Shown here in pieces: positions 22,872 to 31,924 of a DNA stretch of 64,000 bases. Position 1 is the first letter of the stretch; every line of letters starts with the position of its first letter. The DNA is from JAXLRU01 sp046330935 (GTDB taxonomy: Bacteria > Actinomycetota > Actinomycetes > Actinomycetales > Kineosporiaceae): the NCBI GenBank assembly GCA_046330935.1, contig JAXLRU010000002.1, positions 186,001-250,000 of the forward strand, given 5' to 3'. The notes under the pieces are model-generated. The model saw only the letters and a program-made list of their open reading frames with translations. It was not told where the DNA came from and did not search any database. The translations under genes were made by a program, and so were the position numbers.

Positions 22872-24529
22872 CCCGGATCCACCGACGTGATTCGGTAGGC
22901 CCTTCGCGTCGGTTCGCTGATCTTCTTCGTGCCGGCGGGCGTGCGGGTTTCCCGGCTCTGCGCCGGTTTTCCACTGTGAAATCGGTGTCGGGCCCTGCCG
23001 GGCGGTGGACGGGTCACAACCACGGGTCAAGTGATCATGACGGCGGTGGCCAGGCGCTGCCAGCCGGTGCGCCAGGGCCAACTGGTGGGAAGGTGCAGGG
23101 TCAGGCGTCGTGCGGAGCGGGCGATCCGGGCCGGGACGGCGACGAGCCTGGCCCGCAGGGTCGCGGTCGTGGTCTTGGCGTGCAGGCTGCCGGCCACCGC
23201 GCCGGCGGCGCGTAGCAGGTTGTGCGCGATCGCGGCGAGCACCAGCCAGGCCGCGTTCGCGGTGAACTTCCCCGACGGCAGGTGCGCCAGGGGTCCGTTC
23301 TTGAGGTCGGCGATGACCTGCTCGACGATCGCGTGCGCGCGGTGGGCGGCCTCGGCCTCGAGCATCGAGGCGGGTGAGTCGGTGAACACCGCGTGATGAC
23401 GGTGGACGGCGAACAGTTCGTCCTGTCCTGCAGCGGCTTCGGGGTTGAGGCGCTTGACCCGCCGCACGATCAGCCGGGCAGTGACCTGCTGGCGTTTCGG
23501 GCGGGAGGTGAACGCGGTGAACACCGGAACCTCGGCGACCTCGGCATCGGAGACGAGGTCGCCGGTGCCGGGGTCGGTGAACGCGTTGGGGTAGTGGATG
23601 GCGGTCCAGGAGGTTTCGGGGATCGCGGCGATCGCGGCCTTCACGGTCGGGTTCATCCGCGCGGTGACGGAGAACTTCGCCCCGTGCCGGCGGGCGGCGG
23701 CGATGACGTCGGCGCCGTAGTAGGCGCTGTCCGCGCGCAGGATGACCAGCGTCCCCTTGCGCGGATCGGCGCCCGCCGAGCGGGCGGTGACCAGGGCGTC
23801 GGCGACCAGCCGGGCCGCTCCGCGGACCGAGTTCACCGATCCCTTCCGCAACCGCGTGGCCGCGATCACGGGTGCGGCCAGTGGGGTGGAGATGGTCGCC
23901 AGCAGCACGTTCAGGCCTTTGACCTTGGAGTAGCCGTAGCCGGCGCCCTGCTTGGCATACCCGTGGGTGGCCCGGACCGTGTCATCGATGTCGACGTAGG
24001 CGACCTGGTCGGCGCCGGGCAGCAGCGGCGTGCACCGAGCCAGGCCCGCCAGGACCCGGGCGGCGACCGCGTCGAGCTGGCGTACGTGCCCGAACGCGAA
24101 CGTGCGCAGGAAGGTGCCCAACGTGGACGGGGCGCGGATCCCGGTGAACAACCTGGCCATCCCGCCGTGGCGCAGCAGGCCCATGTCGTCGATGGAGTCC
24201 GCGCCGGCGACCATCCCCGCGACCAGCGCGGCGACCTTCGCCGGGGCGTTCGCGGCGCCGTCCCCGGACACCGTCACCGTCTCGGCGACCAGGCGGCGCA
24301 GACCCGCCCGGTCGGCCAGGGCGACCACCGGGGCCAGCCCGGCGCAGGACACGAGATTCGGGTCGTCAAAGACCGCGGAGACCCGGAACGGGTCATGAGA
24401 CAGTTGCATCTCACGGGTGCCCTTCTGCTGGTGGATCTGGAACCTTCGACAAGTCCCATGATCCCAGCTCAGAAGGGCATTCGTGCGTCCACAGCCGGAT
24501 CGGCACCCATGATCAACGGTGGATCCGGG
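22872..24529 (-). mobile_element. Complete IS1380-family insertion sequence (1658 bp)
   Basis: The ends are inverted repeats: CCCGGATCCACCG at the left and its exact complement at the right (24517-24529), with weaker similarity for another dozen bases. A 5-bp CTCGG target duplication flanks the element. One transposase gene fills most of the interior on the minus strand. Perfect ends, an intact transposase and an exact target duplication indicate a recent insertion. Confidence 0.92.
23027..24409 (-). CDS. IS1380-family DDE transposase
   Basis: A 460-residue transposase of the IS1380 type. The visible landmarks are VAYVDIDDTVRATHGYAKQG (first acidic residue), LVILRADSAYYGADVIAAAR (second, after a beta strand) and AEAAHRAHAIVEQVIADLKNGPLAHLP (final Glu region, Y/H-x-x-EQ type). 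The ATG at 24409 is chosen because the reading frame upstream covers the terminal repeat and has no family similarity. No frameshift or internal stop is seen, so the enzyme should be active. Confidence 0.92.
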   Translation of the reverse strand: MQLSHDPFRVSAVFDDPNLVSCAGLAPVVALADRAGLRRLVAETVTVSGDGAANAPAKVAALVAGMVAGADSIDDMGLLRHGGMARLFTGIRAPSTLGTFLRTFAFGHVRQLDAVAARVLAGLARCTPLLPGADQVAYVDIDDTVRATHGYAKQGAGYGYSKVKGLNVLLATISTPLAAPVIAATRLRKGSVNSVRGAARLVADALVTARSAGADPRKGTLVILRADSAYYGADVIAAARRHGAKFSVTARMNPTVKAAIAAIPETSWTAIHYPNAFTDPGTGDLVSDAEVAEVPVFTAFTSRPKRQQVTARLIVRRVKRLNPEAAAGQDELFAVHRHHAVFTDSPASMLEAEAAHRAHAIVEQVIADLKNGPLAHLPSGKFTANAAWLVLAAIAHNLLRAAGAVAGSLHAKTTTATLRARLVAVPARIARSARRLTLHLPTSWPWRTGWQRLATAVMIT

Positions 24530-25691
24530 CTCGGGCGAGGCCCCGGCCGTCACGGCCGTCACCGACCCCGAGCACGGCACCGCCGAGATCGCGGAGGACG
24601 GCACCGTCACCTACACCTCGGCCGCCGGGGTCAAGGGGACCGACACCTTCGACTACACCGCGACCGACGCCCTCGGCCGCACGGCGAGCGGCACCGTCAC
24701 CGTGCACGTGCCCAACGCGGCGCCGACCCTGTCGACCCTCGCCCCCCGCACCCTCGTGGCCGGGACGAGCGTCGTGGTGCCGGTGACCGTGGCCGACGCC
24801 AACGCCGACCCGCTGGTCCTCACCTATGGGGCCTTGACCGGCCAGGCGCGCGGCACGCTCGCCGTCACGGTGTCGGGCTCGGGCGCCAACCGCTCGGTGC
24901 GGGTGACGGCGGGGCAGTCGGCCGCCGGCACGGCGTCGATCCCTCTGACGGTCAGCGACGGTGACGAGGGCGGGACGGCCGCGCGCACCCTCGCCGTCAC
25001 GGTCCTGCCCGCCGCCCCGGTGGGCGTCTCCTCCGGCGTCGTCCCCGACCCGGCCGGCCAGCGCGCCGTCTCGACGCCGGTGTTCTCCAACGGCAAGCCG
25101 GTGGCCCGCAGCCTCGCCACGCGGATCGACTCGCAGGTCACCTGGCGACCGTCCCCGACCGCCGGCGTCACCACCTACGAGGTGAGCGTCAACGGCGCCA
25201 CGGTCTGCACCGTGGGCGCGGCGAACCGCAGCGTCCACACCTGCATCCTCACCAACCGGGCGATCGAGCGCGGGGACGTCGTGAAGGTGCGAGCCAAGGC
25301 CGGCTCCCTGGTCTCGGCCTGGGACGACGTCCCGGTCCTGGCCGGGACGGCGAGCACCCTCCGCATCCTCGCGGTCGTCTACTTCCCGGTCGGCGAGTTC
25401 AGCCTCGACGCCACGGCGGTGAAGGTGCTCGGCACCGTCGCGGCGCAGGCCCGGACCTACGGCCTGACCTCGCTGACGCTGGTCGGTCACACCGACTCCG
25501 ACGGGTCGGTCGCCTCCAACCAGACGCTGTCCCAGCAGCGCGCCCGCCAGGTGCGCGACTGGATGCGCGGCCGGTACTCGTGGGTGGCCGGCGCCTCGGC
25601 CGGGCGCGGTGAGCTGGAGCCCGCCGTCCCGAACACGTCCAAGAACGGCAAGGCCGCCAACCGCCGCGTGGAGATCTACGTCGGAGGCTGA
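24530..25691 (+). pseudogene. Giant secreted repeat protein, 3' part with OmpA-like domain
   Basis: The downstream portion of the interrupted surface protein, beginning with the right CTCGG duplication. It completes the third cadherin-like module (TAVTDPEHGTAEIAEDGTVT), then a fourth module (PNAAPTLSTLAPRTLVAGTS), a fibronectin-like stretch (SQVTWRPSPTAGVTTYEVSV) and a C-terminal OmpA-like peptidoglycan-binding domain (LTLVGHTDSDGSVASNQTLS, then QRARQVRDWM and NRRVEIYV). The OmpA end suggests cell-wall anchoring of the intact protein. A GTG at 24519 inside the insertion could start a fragment, but that fragment would lack a signal peptide. Its end overlaps the convergent methyltransferase gene by 16 bp. 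Confidence 0.88.
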
Positions 25692-26428
25692 AGCACGGGG
25701 AAGGCGCGGTGGACGACGTAGTCGACGCCGCGCCCCTCCCGGAACATGCGGCCGAGGGCCACGACCTCCGCGTCGAGCCCCACCTGGTCGAGGAGTTCCC
25801 GCAGGAAGGCGACGTCGCCGACGTCGCCGAAGAACACGAGCACGCGCCCGGTGGGGGTGAGCAGCCGCCCCACCCCGTTCAGGACGCCGCGCAGGAACCG
25901 GTAGTCCTGGTCGGTGCTCGCGGCCTCCAGCAGGTCGCGGGGGGCGAACCAGCGCAGGGGCGGGTCGAGGACGACGAGGTCGAACCGCCCCTCGATCCCC
26001 GCCAGACCGTCGGCGACGACGCCGTGGACGCGGCCCGCGACATCGTTGCGGGCCGCGTTCGCCGTCGCGGCGTGGACGGCGGCGGGGTTGAGGTCGGTGG
26101 CGAGGACGTCGGCGCCGCGGGTGGCGGCGAGGACGGCGTTGCTGCCGCACCCGGTGCCGAGGTCGAGCACCCGCATGCCGGGGCGGGTCTCGGCCAGGAC
26201 GCGCTCGCCGAGCAGGTGCGAGACCGGGGTGATGGTGGCGACGACGCCCGCCGGGACGAGCAGGTCGAGCCCCAGGTAGTCCAGCCGCCGGGTGCTGCGG
26301 GCGGCCTCCGCGATCTGCTCGTGGACGCATTCGTGCCAGGTGCGGATGAGCTCGACCTCGGCCTCGCCCATGCGCGGGCGGTGCCCGGTGGGAGCCGGGG
26401 ACTGGCGTGCCGAGGGCATCCGGATCAC
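25676..26428 (-). CDS. SAM-dependent methyltransferase, HemK/RsmC-like
   Basis: A 250-residue cytoplasmic enzyme. The SAM motif VLDLGTGCGSNAVLAA is followed by the acidic loop VLATDLNPAAV and the catalytic-type motif LVVLDPPLRWF, a variant of the N/D-PP-Y/F motif of methyltransferases acting on exocyclic amines or glutamine. The N-terminus (IRTWHECVHEQIAEAARSTR) is not family-typical. The substrate could be protein, RNA or a small molecule. An ATG at 26371 (MGEAEVELIRTW) is an alternative start. Confidence 0.8.
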   Translation of the reverse strand: MIRMPSARQSPAPTGHRPRMGEAEVELIRTWHECVHEQIAEAARSTRRLDYLGLDLLVPAGVVATITPVSHLLGERVLAETRPGMRVLDLGTGCGSNAVLAATRGADVLATDLNPAAVHAATANAARNDVAGRVHGVVADGLAGIEGRFDLVVLDPPLRWFAPRDLLEAASTDQDYRFLRGVLNGVGRLLTPTGRVLVFFGDVGDVAFLRELLDQVGLDAEVVALGRMFREGRGVDYVVHRAFPVLQPPT

Positions 26429-26599
26429 CCCGCTCCCCTCGCGTACGGGCCTCGTGGCGGGCCCCCCTCGGCTTCACCCTGACACGGAACCGGCATTCCG
26501 GACGCGCTCTTCGGTGACATGTCGTTGATCGGTCGTGACGTTCGGTGCCGTCAGGAAACGGGTGACGGCAGCAGGGGAGATCGCCGTACGCTGCCGCCC

Positions 26600-28174
26600 A
26601 TGGCGCACGAGCCCGCCACCCGCCCGCCCCTGCCGAGCTTCGCCGTCCGCCCCGTCGCCGCCGTCGCCGCCGCGACCGTCGCCGTCCTGCTGCTCACGGC
26701 GGGCCGCTACGGCTACCACCGCGACGAGCTGTACTTCCGGATGCTCGGCGACCACCCCGCCTGGGGCTACACCGACCAGCCGCCGCTCACCCCGCTGCTG
26801 GCCCGCGCGAGCATCGCGGTGCTCGGCGACAGCGTGACGGCCCTGCACGTCCTGCCCGCCCTGCTCACGGGGCTCACGTGCGTCCTCGCGGCGCTGCTCG
26901 CCCGCGAACTCGGCGGCGGCCGCCTGGCGCAGACCCTCGCCGCCACCGCCGGGACCGGCGCGATCACCCTCGTCTCGGGGCACGTGCTGCTCACCGCCAC
27001 CGCCGACCTGCCGCTGTGGCTGCTCGTCGAGCTGTTCGCCCTGCGCGCCCTGCTCCGCGCGCAGCCGCAGTGGTGGCTGTGGGCGGGGATGGTCACCGGC
27101 TTCGCCCTGTCCAACAAGCTGCTCGTCGTCCTGCTGCTGCTCGGCCTCGGCGCCGGGCTGCTGCTCGTGGGGCCCCGGGCGGTGCTGCGCGAGCGGCGGC
27201 TGTGGCTCGGCGTCGCCCTCGCCGTGCTGGTCGGCCTGCCCAACCTCGTCTACCAGGTGGTCGAGGGCTTCCCCCAGGCCGACATGGCCGCCGCGCTCGC
27301 CGAGAACAAGGGCGACGAGGCGCGCGTGCTGCTCGTGCCCATGCAGCTGGTGGCCATGGGTCCCCCGCTGGCGCCGGTGTGGATCGCCGGGCTCGTCGGG
27401 CTGCTGCGCCGGCCCGCCTGGCGGCCCGCGCGCGCCTTCGGCGTCGGCTACCTGCTGATCTGCGCGTTCCTGCTGGTCCAGGGCGGGCAGTTCTACTACA
27501 CGATCGGGCTGCTGCACCTGCTGACCGCGGCCGGGTGGGTGCGGGTGGAGCGGTGGGTGCGCCGCGACACCAGCGACGCGGCCGGCGGCACGGAGGGCAG
27601 CGACGCCGCGGGACGCGCCCACGAACGGCGGTGGCGGCGCGGCCCGGCGAGCCTGGTCGGGGCCGCGCTGGCCCTCAGCGTGGGCGCGGGCCTGGTCATC
27701 GCGCTGCCGGTGATCCCCGCCGACCGGCTCGGCGACACCCCGATCCCCGAGATCAATCAGGCCGCGCGCGACAGCATCGGCTGGCCCGCCTACGTCGACC
27801 AGATCGCCGCCGCCCACCGCAGCCTGCCTCCCGCCGACCGTGCCGCGTCCGTCGTCCTCACCGGCAACTACGGCGAGGCGGGCGCCGTCGACCGCTACGG
27901 CCCCTCCCGCGGTCTGCCCGCCGCCTACAGCGGCCAGAACGCGCTGTACGCCCTCGGGCCGCCGCCCGAGTCGGCGACCGCCGCCGTCCTGGTGATGCAG
28001 GACGCCGACGCGCGGGCCTTCTACGCGCGGATGTTCCGCACCTGCACCCCCGCGGCCACCCTCGACAACGGCGTCGGGGTCGACAACGAGGAGCAGGGCA
28101 CCCCCGTCCTCGCGTGCACCGGGCGCCTGATGCCGTGGGCCCGGGCCTGGCCGGGTTTCCGGCACCTCGACTGA
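26600..28174 (+). CDS. Glycosyltransferase family 39-type membrane protein
   Basis: A 524-residue polytopic protein with about 10-12 membrane segments. The first loop YGYHRDELYFRMLGDHPAWG followed by YTDQPPLTPLL is the signature of bacterial GT39/PMT-like proteins (ArnT-like), where acidic residues act in sugar transfer from a polyprenyl phosphate carrier. The extracytoplasmic C-terminal part (SVVLTGNYGEAGAVDRYGPS, AYSGQNALYALGPPPES) also matches. The acceptor is unknown. ATG at 26600 is used; the nearest Shine-Dalgarno-like GGGGAG is too far upstream, so initiation may be leaderless or weak. Confidence 0.85.
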   Translation: MAHEPATRPPLPSFAVRPVAAVAAATVAVLLLTAGRYGYHRDELYFRMLGDHPAWGYTDQPPLTPLLARASIAVLGDSVTALHVLPALLTGLTCVLAALLARELGGGRLAQTLAATAGTGAITLVSGHVLLTATADLPLWLLVELFALRALLRAQPQWWLWAGMVTGFALSNKLLVVLLLLGLGAGLLLVGPRAVLRERRLWLGVALAVLVGLPNLVYQVVEGFPQADMAAALAENKGDEARVLLVPMQLVAMGPPLAPVWIAGLVGLLRRPAWRPARAFGVGYLLICAFLLVQGGQFYYTIGLLHLLTAAGWVRVERWVRRDTSDAAGGTEGSDAAGRAHERRWRRGPASLVGAALALSVGAGLVIALPVIPADRLGDTPIPEINQAARDSIGWPAYVDQIAAAHRSLPPADRAASVVLTGNYGEAGAVDRYGPSRGLPAAYSGQNALYALGPPPESATAAVLVMQDADARAFYARMFRTCTPAATLDNGVGVDNEEQGTPVLACTGRLMPWARAWPGFRHLD

Positions 28175-28302
28175 CGCGGCCCCACGGCGTCGATCACCCT
28201 CGAACAGCGACGACCACCGCCCGGACCTACCGCCGACCTCTTGCCGAACGGCAGGGACCTCCGCCGTCCGACCTGCGCGGATGCTGTCGTAGAGTCCGCT
28301 CG

Positions 28303-28377
28303 ATGCGTGACCCCCTGGTGCCGCCGCTGCGGTGGACACCCCGACCGACGCGAGACGGGCAGGCGTGGTGGTGCTGA
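28303..28377 (+). other. Possible 24-codon leader ORF overlapping the next start
   Basis: TAGAGT at 28290-28295 could be a -10 element, with ATG at 28303 eight bases later (leaderless layout). The ORF ends in Trp-Trp-Cys-stop, and its TGA overlaps the in-frame GTG cluster (28365-28371) that starts the zinc-ribbon gene. This could couple or attenuate translation. The rest of the 196-bp gap shows nothing clear. Confidence 0.3.
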
Positions 28378-29012
28378 TCGTGTGGGGCGCGCGGGTGCGC
28401 GTCGGTGGAGGCAGGGCGGTCACCCTCGCCTGCCCCCGGTGCGGGGCCGACCGGGCCGGGGTCCACGGCCGCGCGCGGCGCTGGTTCACCGTCCTCGGGG
28501 TGCCCGTGGTGCCGCTGCGGCCCCTCGGCGAGGTCGTGACCTGCGCGGGGTGCCAGGCGCGCTTCGACGCGGCCGTCCTCGAGCGGCCGACCAACGCGAC
28601 GATGATCTCCGCGCTCGCCGACGCCGTGCGGCTGCTCGTCGTGGCCGTCCTGCGCGCCGGTGACGGCGTCACCGAGGCGTCCCTGCAGGCAGGCGTCGCC
28701 CTCGTGGCCCGCACCCGGCCCGGCTACGACACCGCCCGGCTGGAGACCGACCTCGAGCACGTCGACCTCGCCCGGGTCCCGCTGCTCGTGCGCCCGCTCG
28801 CCGCCGGCCTGTCCGTGGAGGGCAAGGAGAACCTCGTCGCGGGGCTGGTGCGCACCGCGCTCGCCGCCGGCCCCGTCGGCGACGGCCGCCGGGCCACCGT
28901 GCACGCCGTCGGGGCGGCGCTGGGCCTGACCCCGCTGCACGTCGACGGCATCCTCGCCGTGATGGGCGCCGGCCAGCCCGCCCGCCGCGACGACCTGCCG
29001 CCCCCGGCCTGA
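28371..29012 (+). CDS. Zinc-ribbon and TerB-like domain protein
   Basis: A 213-residue protein. The N-terminal start LIVWGARVRVGGG leads into a zinc ribbon with CPRCGADRAG and CAGCQARF, typical of 'zinc-ribbon 15'-type proteins where a short RWFTVLGVPVVPL segment sits between. The C-terminal half (LADAVRLLVVAVLRAGDGVT, LSVEGKENLVAGLVRTALAA, VGAALGLTPLHVDGILAVM) is TerB-like. Three consecutive in-frame GTG codons (28365-28371) could start it; the last is best placed after AGG. Function unknown; TerB-like domains are linked to tellurite and phage-stress systems, but no ter genes are adjacent. Confidence 0.75.
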   Translation: MLIVWGARVRVGGGRAVTLACPRCGADRAGVHGRARRWFTVLGVPVVPLRPLGEVVTCAGCQARFDAAVLERPTNATMISALADAVRLLVVAVLRAGDGVTEASLQAGVALVARTRPGYDTARLETDLEHVDLARVPLLVRPLAAGLSVEGKENLVAGLVRTALAAGPVGDGRRATVHAVGAALGLTPLHVDGILAVMGAGQPARRDDLPPPA

Positions 29013-29018
29013 GCGCGC

Positions 29019-29465
29019 TCAGCCCTCCTGCCGCTCACCCGCTCTCGGCTCGTCGTCCTCGTCGTGGGGCCGCTCCTCGGCGACGCCGAAGCTCGGGCCC
29101 GCCGGGCCGCACGAGGCCCGGACGACGATCTCGCGGCCCTGCGTGAGGAAGTCCACGCGCACCGCCCCCGAGGTGCGCACGTCCTTGCGCTCCACCCGCC
29201 ACCCCGACGCCGGGCTGGCCCACCGCAGGTGCGCGCCGTCACTGCGGCAGTCCACCGCCGCGCGCCCGCCCGCCGTCACCTGCGTGACCGGCGAGCCCTC
29301 CCCGGCCCCCGCGCCGTCGGCGCCCGCGCCCACCTGGCGGCCCGCCGAGTCGATCGCCGTCCAGGAGATCGCGGACACCGTCGCGACGACCGCGAGCCAC
29401 GTCAGCCCCGCCGCCGCGGCCGCACCGGCGCGCAGGCGGCGCCCTCGCCCCGGCCCCAGCCGCAT
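29019..29465 (-). CDS. Small membrane-anchored protein of unknown function
   Basis: A 148-residue protein with a basic N-terminus (RLGPGRGRRLRAG), one membrane helix (AAAAAGLTWLAVVATVSAIS) and an extracytoplasmic domain holding two cysteines (VDCRSDGAHLRW, VRASCGPAGPS) that may pair. The tail is acidic (PHDEDDEPRAGE). ATG at 29465 is favoured by GGGAGGG just upstream. It diverges from the two-component operon across 87 bp and so may be an accessory or target of that system. Family not recognised. Confidence 0.65.
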   Translation of the reverse strand: MRLGPGRGRRLRAGAAAAAGLTWLAVVATVSAISWTAIDSAGRQVGAGADGAGAGEGSPVTQVTAGGRAAVDCRSDGAHLRWASPASGWRVERKDVRTSGAVRVDFLTQGREIVVRASCGPAGPSFGVAEERPHDEDDEPRAGERQEG

Positions 29466-29552
29466 CCGCCCTCCCACGGGTACCCCGCGCATTCGGCGAG
29501 GCTCCCGGCAGCATCCTCCCCCGGCACAGGCGCAGCCGGTACCGTCGCCGCC

Positions 29553-30242
29553 GTGGCGGACATCCTGCTGATCGAGGACGACGCCGCGATCCGCTCGGCG
29601 CTGCTGCGCGCGCTGGCCGACCGCGGCCACGCGGTGTCCTGGGCCCCCGCCGGGATGCCGGGGCTGGAGGCGCTCGTGCGCGAGCACCCCGAGGTCGTCC
29701 TGCTCGACCTCGGGCTGCCCGACGTCGACGGCCTGACCGTCCTGCGCATGCTGCGCGGGGTCAGCGCCGTCCCCGTCATCATCGTGACGGCCCGCGAGCA
29801 GGACGCCGACGTCGTCGCGGCGCTCGACGCCGGGGCCGACGACTTCGTCACCAAGCCCTTCGGGGCGGACACCCTGGACGCGCGGATCCGCGCCGTGCTG
29901 CGCCGGGCCGCCTCCCGGCGCGCGGAGGAGACGGGACCGCTGGTCGTGGGCGAGCTGCAGATCGACGAGCGCACCCGCCGGGCGAGGCTGGCCGGGCGTG
30001 AGCTGGACCTCTCGCGCAAGGAGTTCGACCTGCTGTTGGTGCTCGCCCAGCGCGCCGGCGAGGTGGTGACCAAGCGCGAACTGCTCGCCGAGGTGTGGCG
30101 CCAGCCGTTCGGGGGCGGCGACCGCACCGTCGACGTCCACCTGTCGTGGTTGCGTCGCAAGCTGGGCGAGACGGCCGCCCAACCGCGCTACCTGCACTCG
30201 GCGCGCGGCGTCGGCGTGCGCCTGAGCGCGCCGGGGGACTGA
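29553..30242 (+). CDS. OmpR-family response regulator
   Basis: A 229-residue regulator with receiver motifs LIEDDAAIRS, phospho-acceptor Asp52 in VVLLDLGLPDVDG, IIVTAREQD and TKPFGADTL, and a winged-helix domain ending HLSWLRRKLGETAAQPRYLH then SARGVGVRL. GTG at 29553 gives the usual short N-terminus. It is directly followed (zero-base gap) by its kinase. Target genes are not evident. Confidence 0.92.
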   Translation: MADILLIEDDAAIRSALLRALADRGHAVSWAPAGMPGLEALVREHPEVVLLDLGLPDVDGLTVLRMLRGVSAVPVIIVTAREQDADVVAALDAGADDFVTKPFGADTLDARIRAVLRRAASRRAEETGPLVVGELQIDERTRRARLAGRELDLSRKEFDLLLVLAQRAGEVVTKRELLAEVWRQPFGGGDRTVDVHLSWLRRKLGETAAQPRYLHSARGVGVRLSAPGD

Positions 30243-31559
30243 GTGCGCGCCCGGATCCGCCTGCTCACCGCGGCCACCACCTCGGCCGTCGTGATCGCGT
30301 TCCTGGTGCCGCTGCTGCTGCTCGTGGGGCGCCTGGCCGCCGACCGCGCCCTGTCGGCGGCCATGCAGGAGGCGCAGCGCACGGCCGTGGTCGCCGCCAC
30401 GGTCACCGACACCGACGAGGTGGGCGACGTCGTCGCCGACCTCGGCAGCGCCCACGCCGTGTCGGTGCTGCTGCCGGGCGGCGACGTGCTCGGCGTGCCC
30501 CTGGACGCCATCCCCCCGGGCGCCGCCGACCGGCAGCTGGAACGGGCCCGGCAGGGCACCGCGTTCACGGCGCGCGTGGCGGGCGGCGCGGCCGCCTACG
30601 TGCCGACGCTCACCGACGCCGGCACAGCCGTGGTGCGCAGCTACGTCACCGACGCCGAACTGCACCGCGGGGTGCGCCGCGCGAGCATCACGGTGGTGGG
30701 GCTCGGGGTCGTCCTGCTGCTGCTCGCGCTGCTCGTCGCGGACCGGCTCGCCGCCTCGGCCACCCGGCCGTTCCACCGGCTCGCCACCGCCGCCGAGCAG
30801 ATGCGCGCGGGCGACCTCGACCTGCGGGTGCCGGAGGAGGGGGTCGCCGAGGCCACGGCGCTGGCGGGCGCCCTCAACCGCCTCGCCGCGCGCGTGCAGG
30901 AGCTGCTGGCCGCGGAGCGCGACACCGTCGCCGACCTCTCCCACCGGCTCCGGACGCCGATCACCGCACTGCGCCTCGACGTCGAGCACCTCGCCGCGCG
31001 GCCCGGGGTCCGCGGCGAGGCCGAGGAGCTGGTGCTGCGCCTGCGCGAGCACGTCGACACGCTGCAACGCTCGGTGGACGCCGTCGTCCGCGACGCCCGG
31101 CGGGCCACCCGCTCGTCGGTCGGCGTCTCCTGCGACGCCGTGGAGGTGGTCCGCGACCGCGTCGCGTTCTGGTCGGTGCTCGCCGAGGACACCGGCCGCA
31201 CCCTCGCCCTGCGGGTCCCCCCGCACCCCGTGCGGGCCGGCATCGAGGCGGGCGAGCTCGCCGACGTCCTCGACGCGCTGATCGACAACGTCTTCGCCCA
31301 CACCCCCGACGGCGTCGCGCTCGCGGTGGGGGTGGCCGCAGCCGCAGGCGGTGGCGCCGCCGTGACCGTCGAGGACGCCGGGCCGGGGCTGCCGGGGGTG
31401 GACGTCGCTGAGCGGGGGCGTAGCGGCGCCGGGTCCACCGGGCTCGGGCTCGACATCGCCGCGCGCGCGGCGGCCGCCAGCGGCGGGGGGCTCGAGCTGG
31501 GCACCGCAGCCCTCGGCGGCGCGCAGGTCACCGTGCTGCTCGGCCCTCCGCGCGACTGA
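30243..31559 (+). CDS. Sensor histidine kinase
   Basis: A 438-residue membrane kinase with two transmembrane segments (about residues 9-33 and 150-168), an extracytoplasmic sensor region of about 115 residues, HAMP, a HisKA box VADLSHRLRTPITALRLDVE (His near residue 234) and a HATPase domain (DALIDNVFAHTPDGVALAVG; DAGPGLPGV; GSTGLGLDIAARA). It starts immediately after the regulator stop. The sensor region has no cysteine or metal-binding pattern. This gene arrangement (regulator then kinase) is common for actinobacterial envelope-stress systems, but the signal is unknown. Confidence 0.92.
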   Translation: MRARIRLLTAATTSAVVIAFLVPLLLLVGRLAADRALSAAMQEAQRTAVVAATVTDTDEVGDVVADLGSAHAVSVLLPGGDVLGVPLDAIPPGAADRQLERARQGTAFTARVAGGAAAYVPTLTDAGTAVVRSYVTDAELHRGVRRASITVVGLGVVLLLLALLVADRLAASATRPFHRLATAAEQMRAGDLDLRVPEEGVAEATALAGALNRLAARVQELLAAERDTVADLSHRLRTPITALRLDVEHLAARPGVRGEAEELVLRLREHVDTLQRSVDAVVRDARRATRSSVGVSCDAVEVVRDRVAFWSVLAEDTGRTLALRVPPHPVRAGIEAGELADVLDALIDNVFAHTPDGVALAVGVAAAAGGGAAVTVEDAGPGLPGVDVAERGRSGAGSTGLGLDIAARAAAASGGGLELGTAALGGAQVTVLLGPPRD

Positions 31560-31648
31560 CCGGGCTCGGTTGCGTGGCCGGGTGCGGGAGGCTGCGCGAG
31601 GATGACCGGCGGGGCCGTCGTGGGGCGGCCCGGCGAGGAGGAGGACGC

Positions 31649-31924
31649 GTGGCGCTGCCCTGGAAGGTGATCGGAGTCGGCACCGCAGGCCTGGCCGCGG
31701 CGGCCGCCGACCGCGTGCTGCACCTGACGTGGGAGGCCGCGACGGGACGCAAGCCGCCGACGGTGCCCGAGGACCCCGAGACCGACTGGCGCGAGGCGGT
31801 GGCCTGGGCGCTGGTCTCGGGCGCGGTGATCGGGCTGGTGCGGCTGGTGGCGACGCGGCGGGCCGCCGCCTACTACGCCCGCTCCACCGGCTCCTTGCCC
31901 AAGGCGTTGCGCCGCTCGGCGTGA
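31649..31924 (+). CDS. DUF4235 small membrane protein
   Basis: A 91-residue protein. The N-terminal WKVIGVGTAGLAAAAADRVL, centre GRKPPTVPEDPETDWREAVA and second helix WALVSGAVIGLVRLVATRRA match the DUF4235 family of actinobacteria, function unknown. GTG at 31649 follows GAGGAGGAGGACGC. The 3' end overlaps the convergent glycosyltransferase gene by 52 bp, an unusually long overlap. Confidence 0.85.
   Translation: MALPWKVIGVGTAGLAAAAADRVLHLTWEAATGRKPPTVPEDPETDWREAVAWALVSGAVIGLVRLVATRRAAAYYARSTGSLPKALRRSA

Noticed and set aside
20654..23023. 789-residue ORF opposite the giant surface gene
   Set aside because: It overlaps the Ser/Thr repeats in antisense and crosses the insertion boundary; no domain and no plausible start.
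24513..26477. 654-residue ORF opposite the OmpA-like gene end
   Set aside because: Antisense shadow covering both the surface protein and the methyltransferase; no motif.
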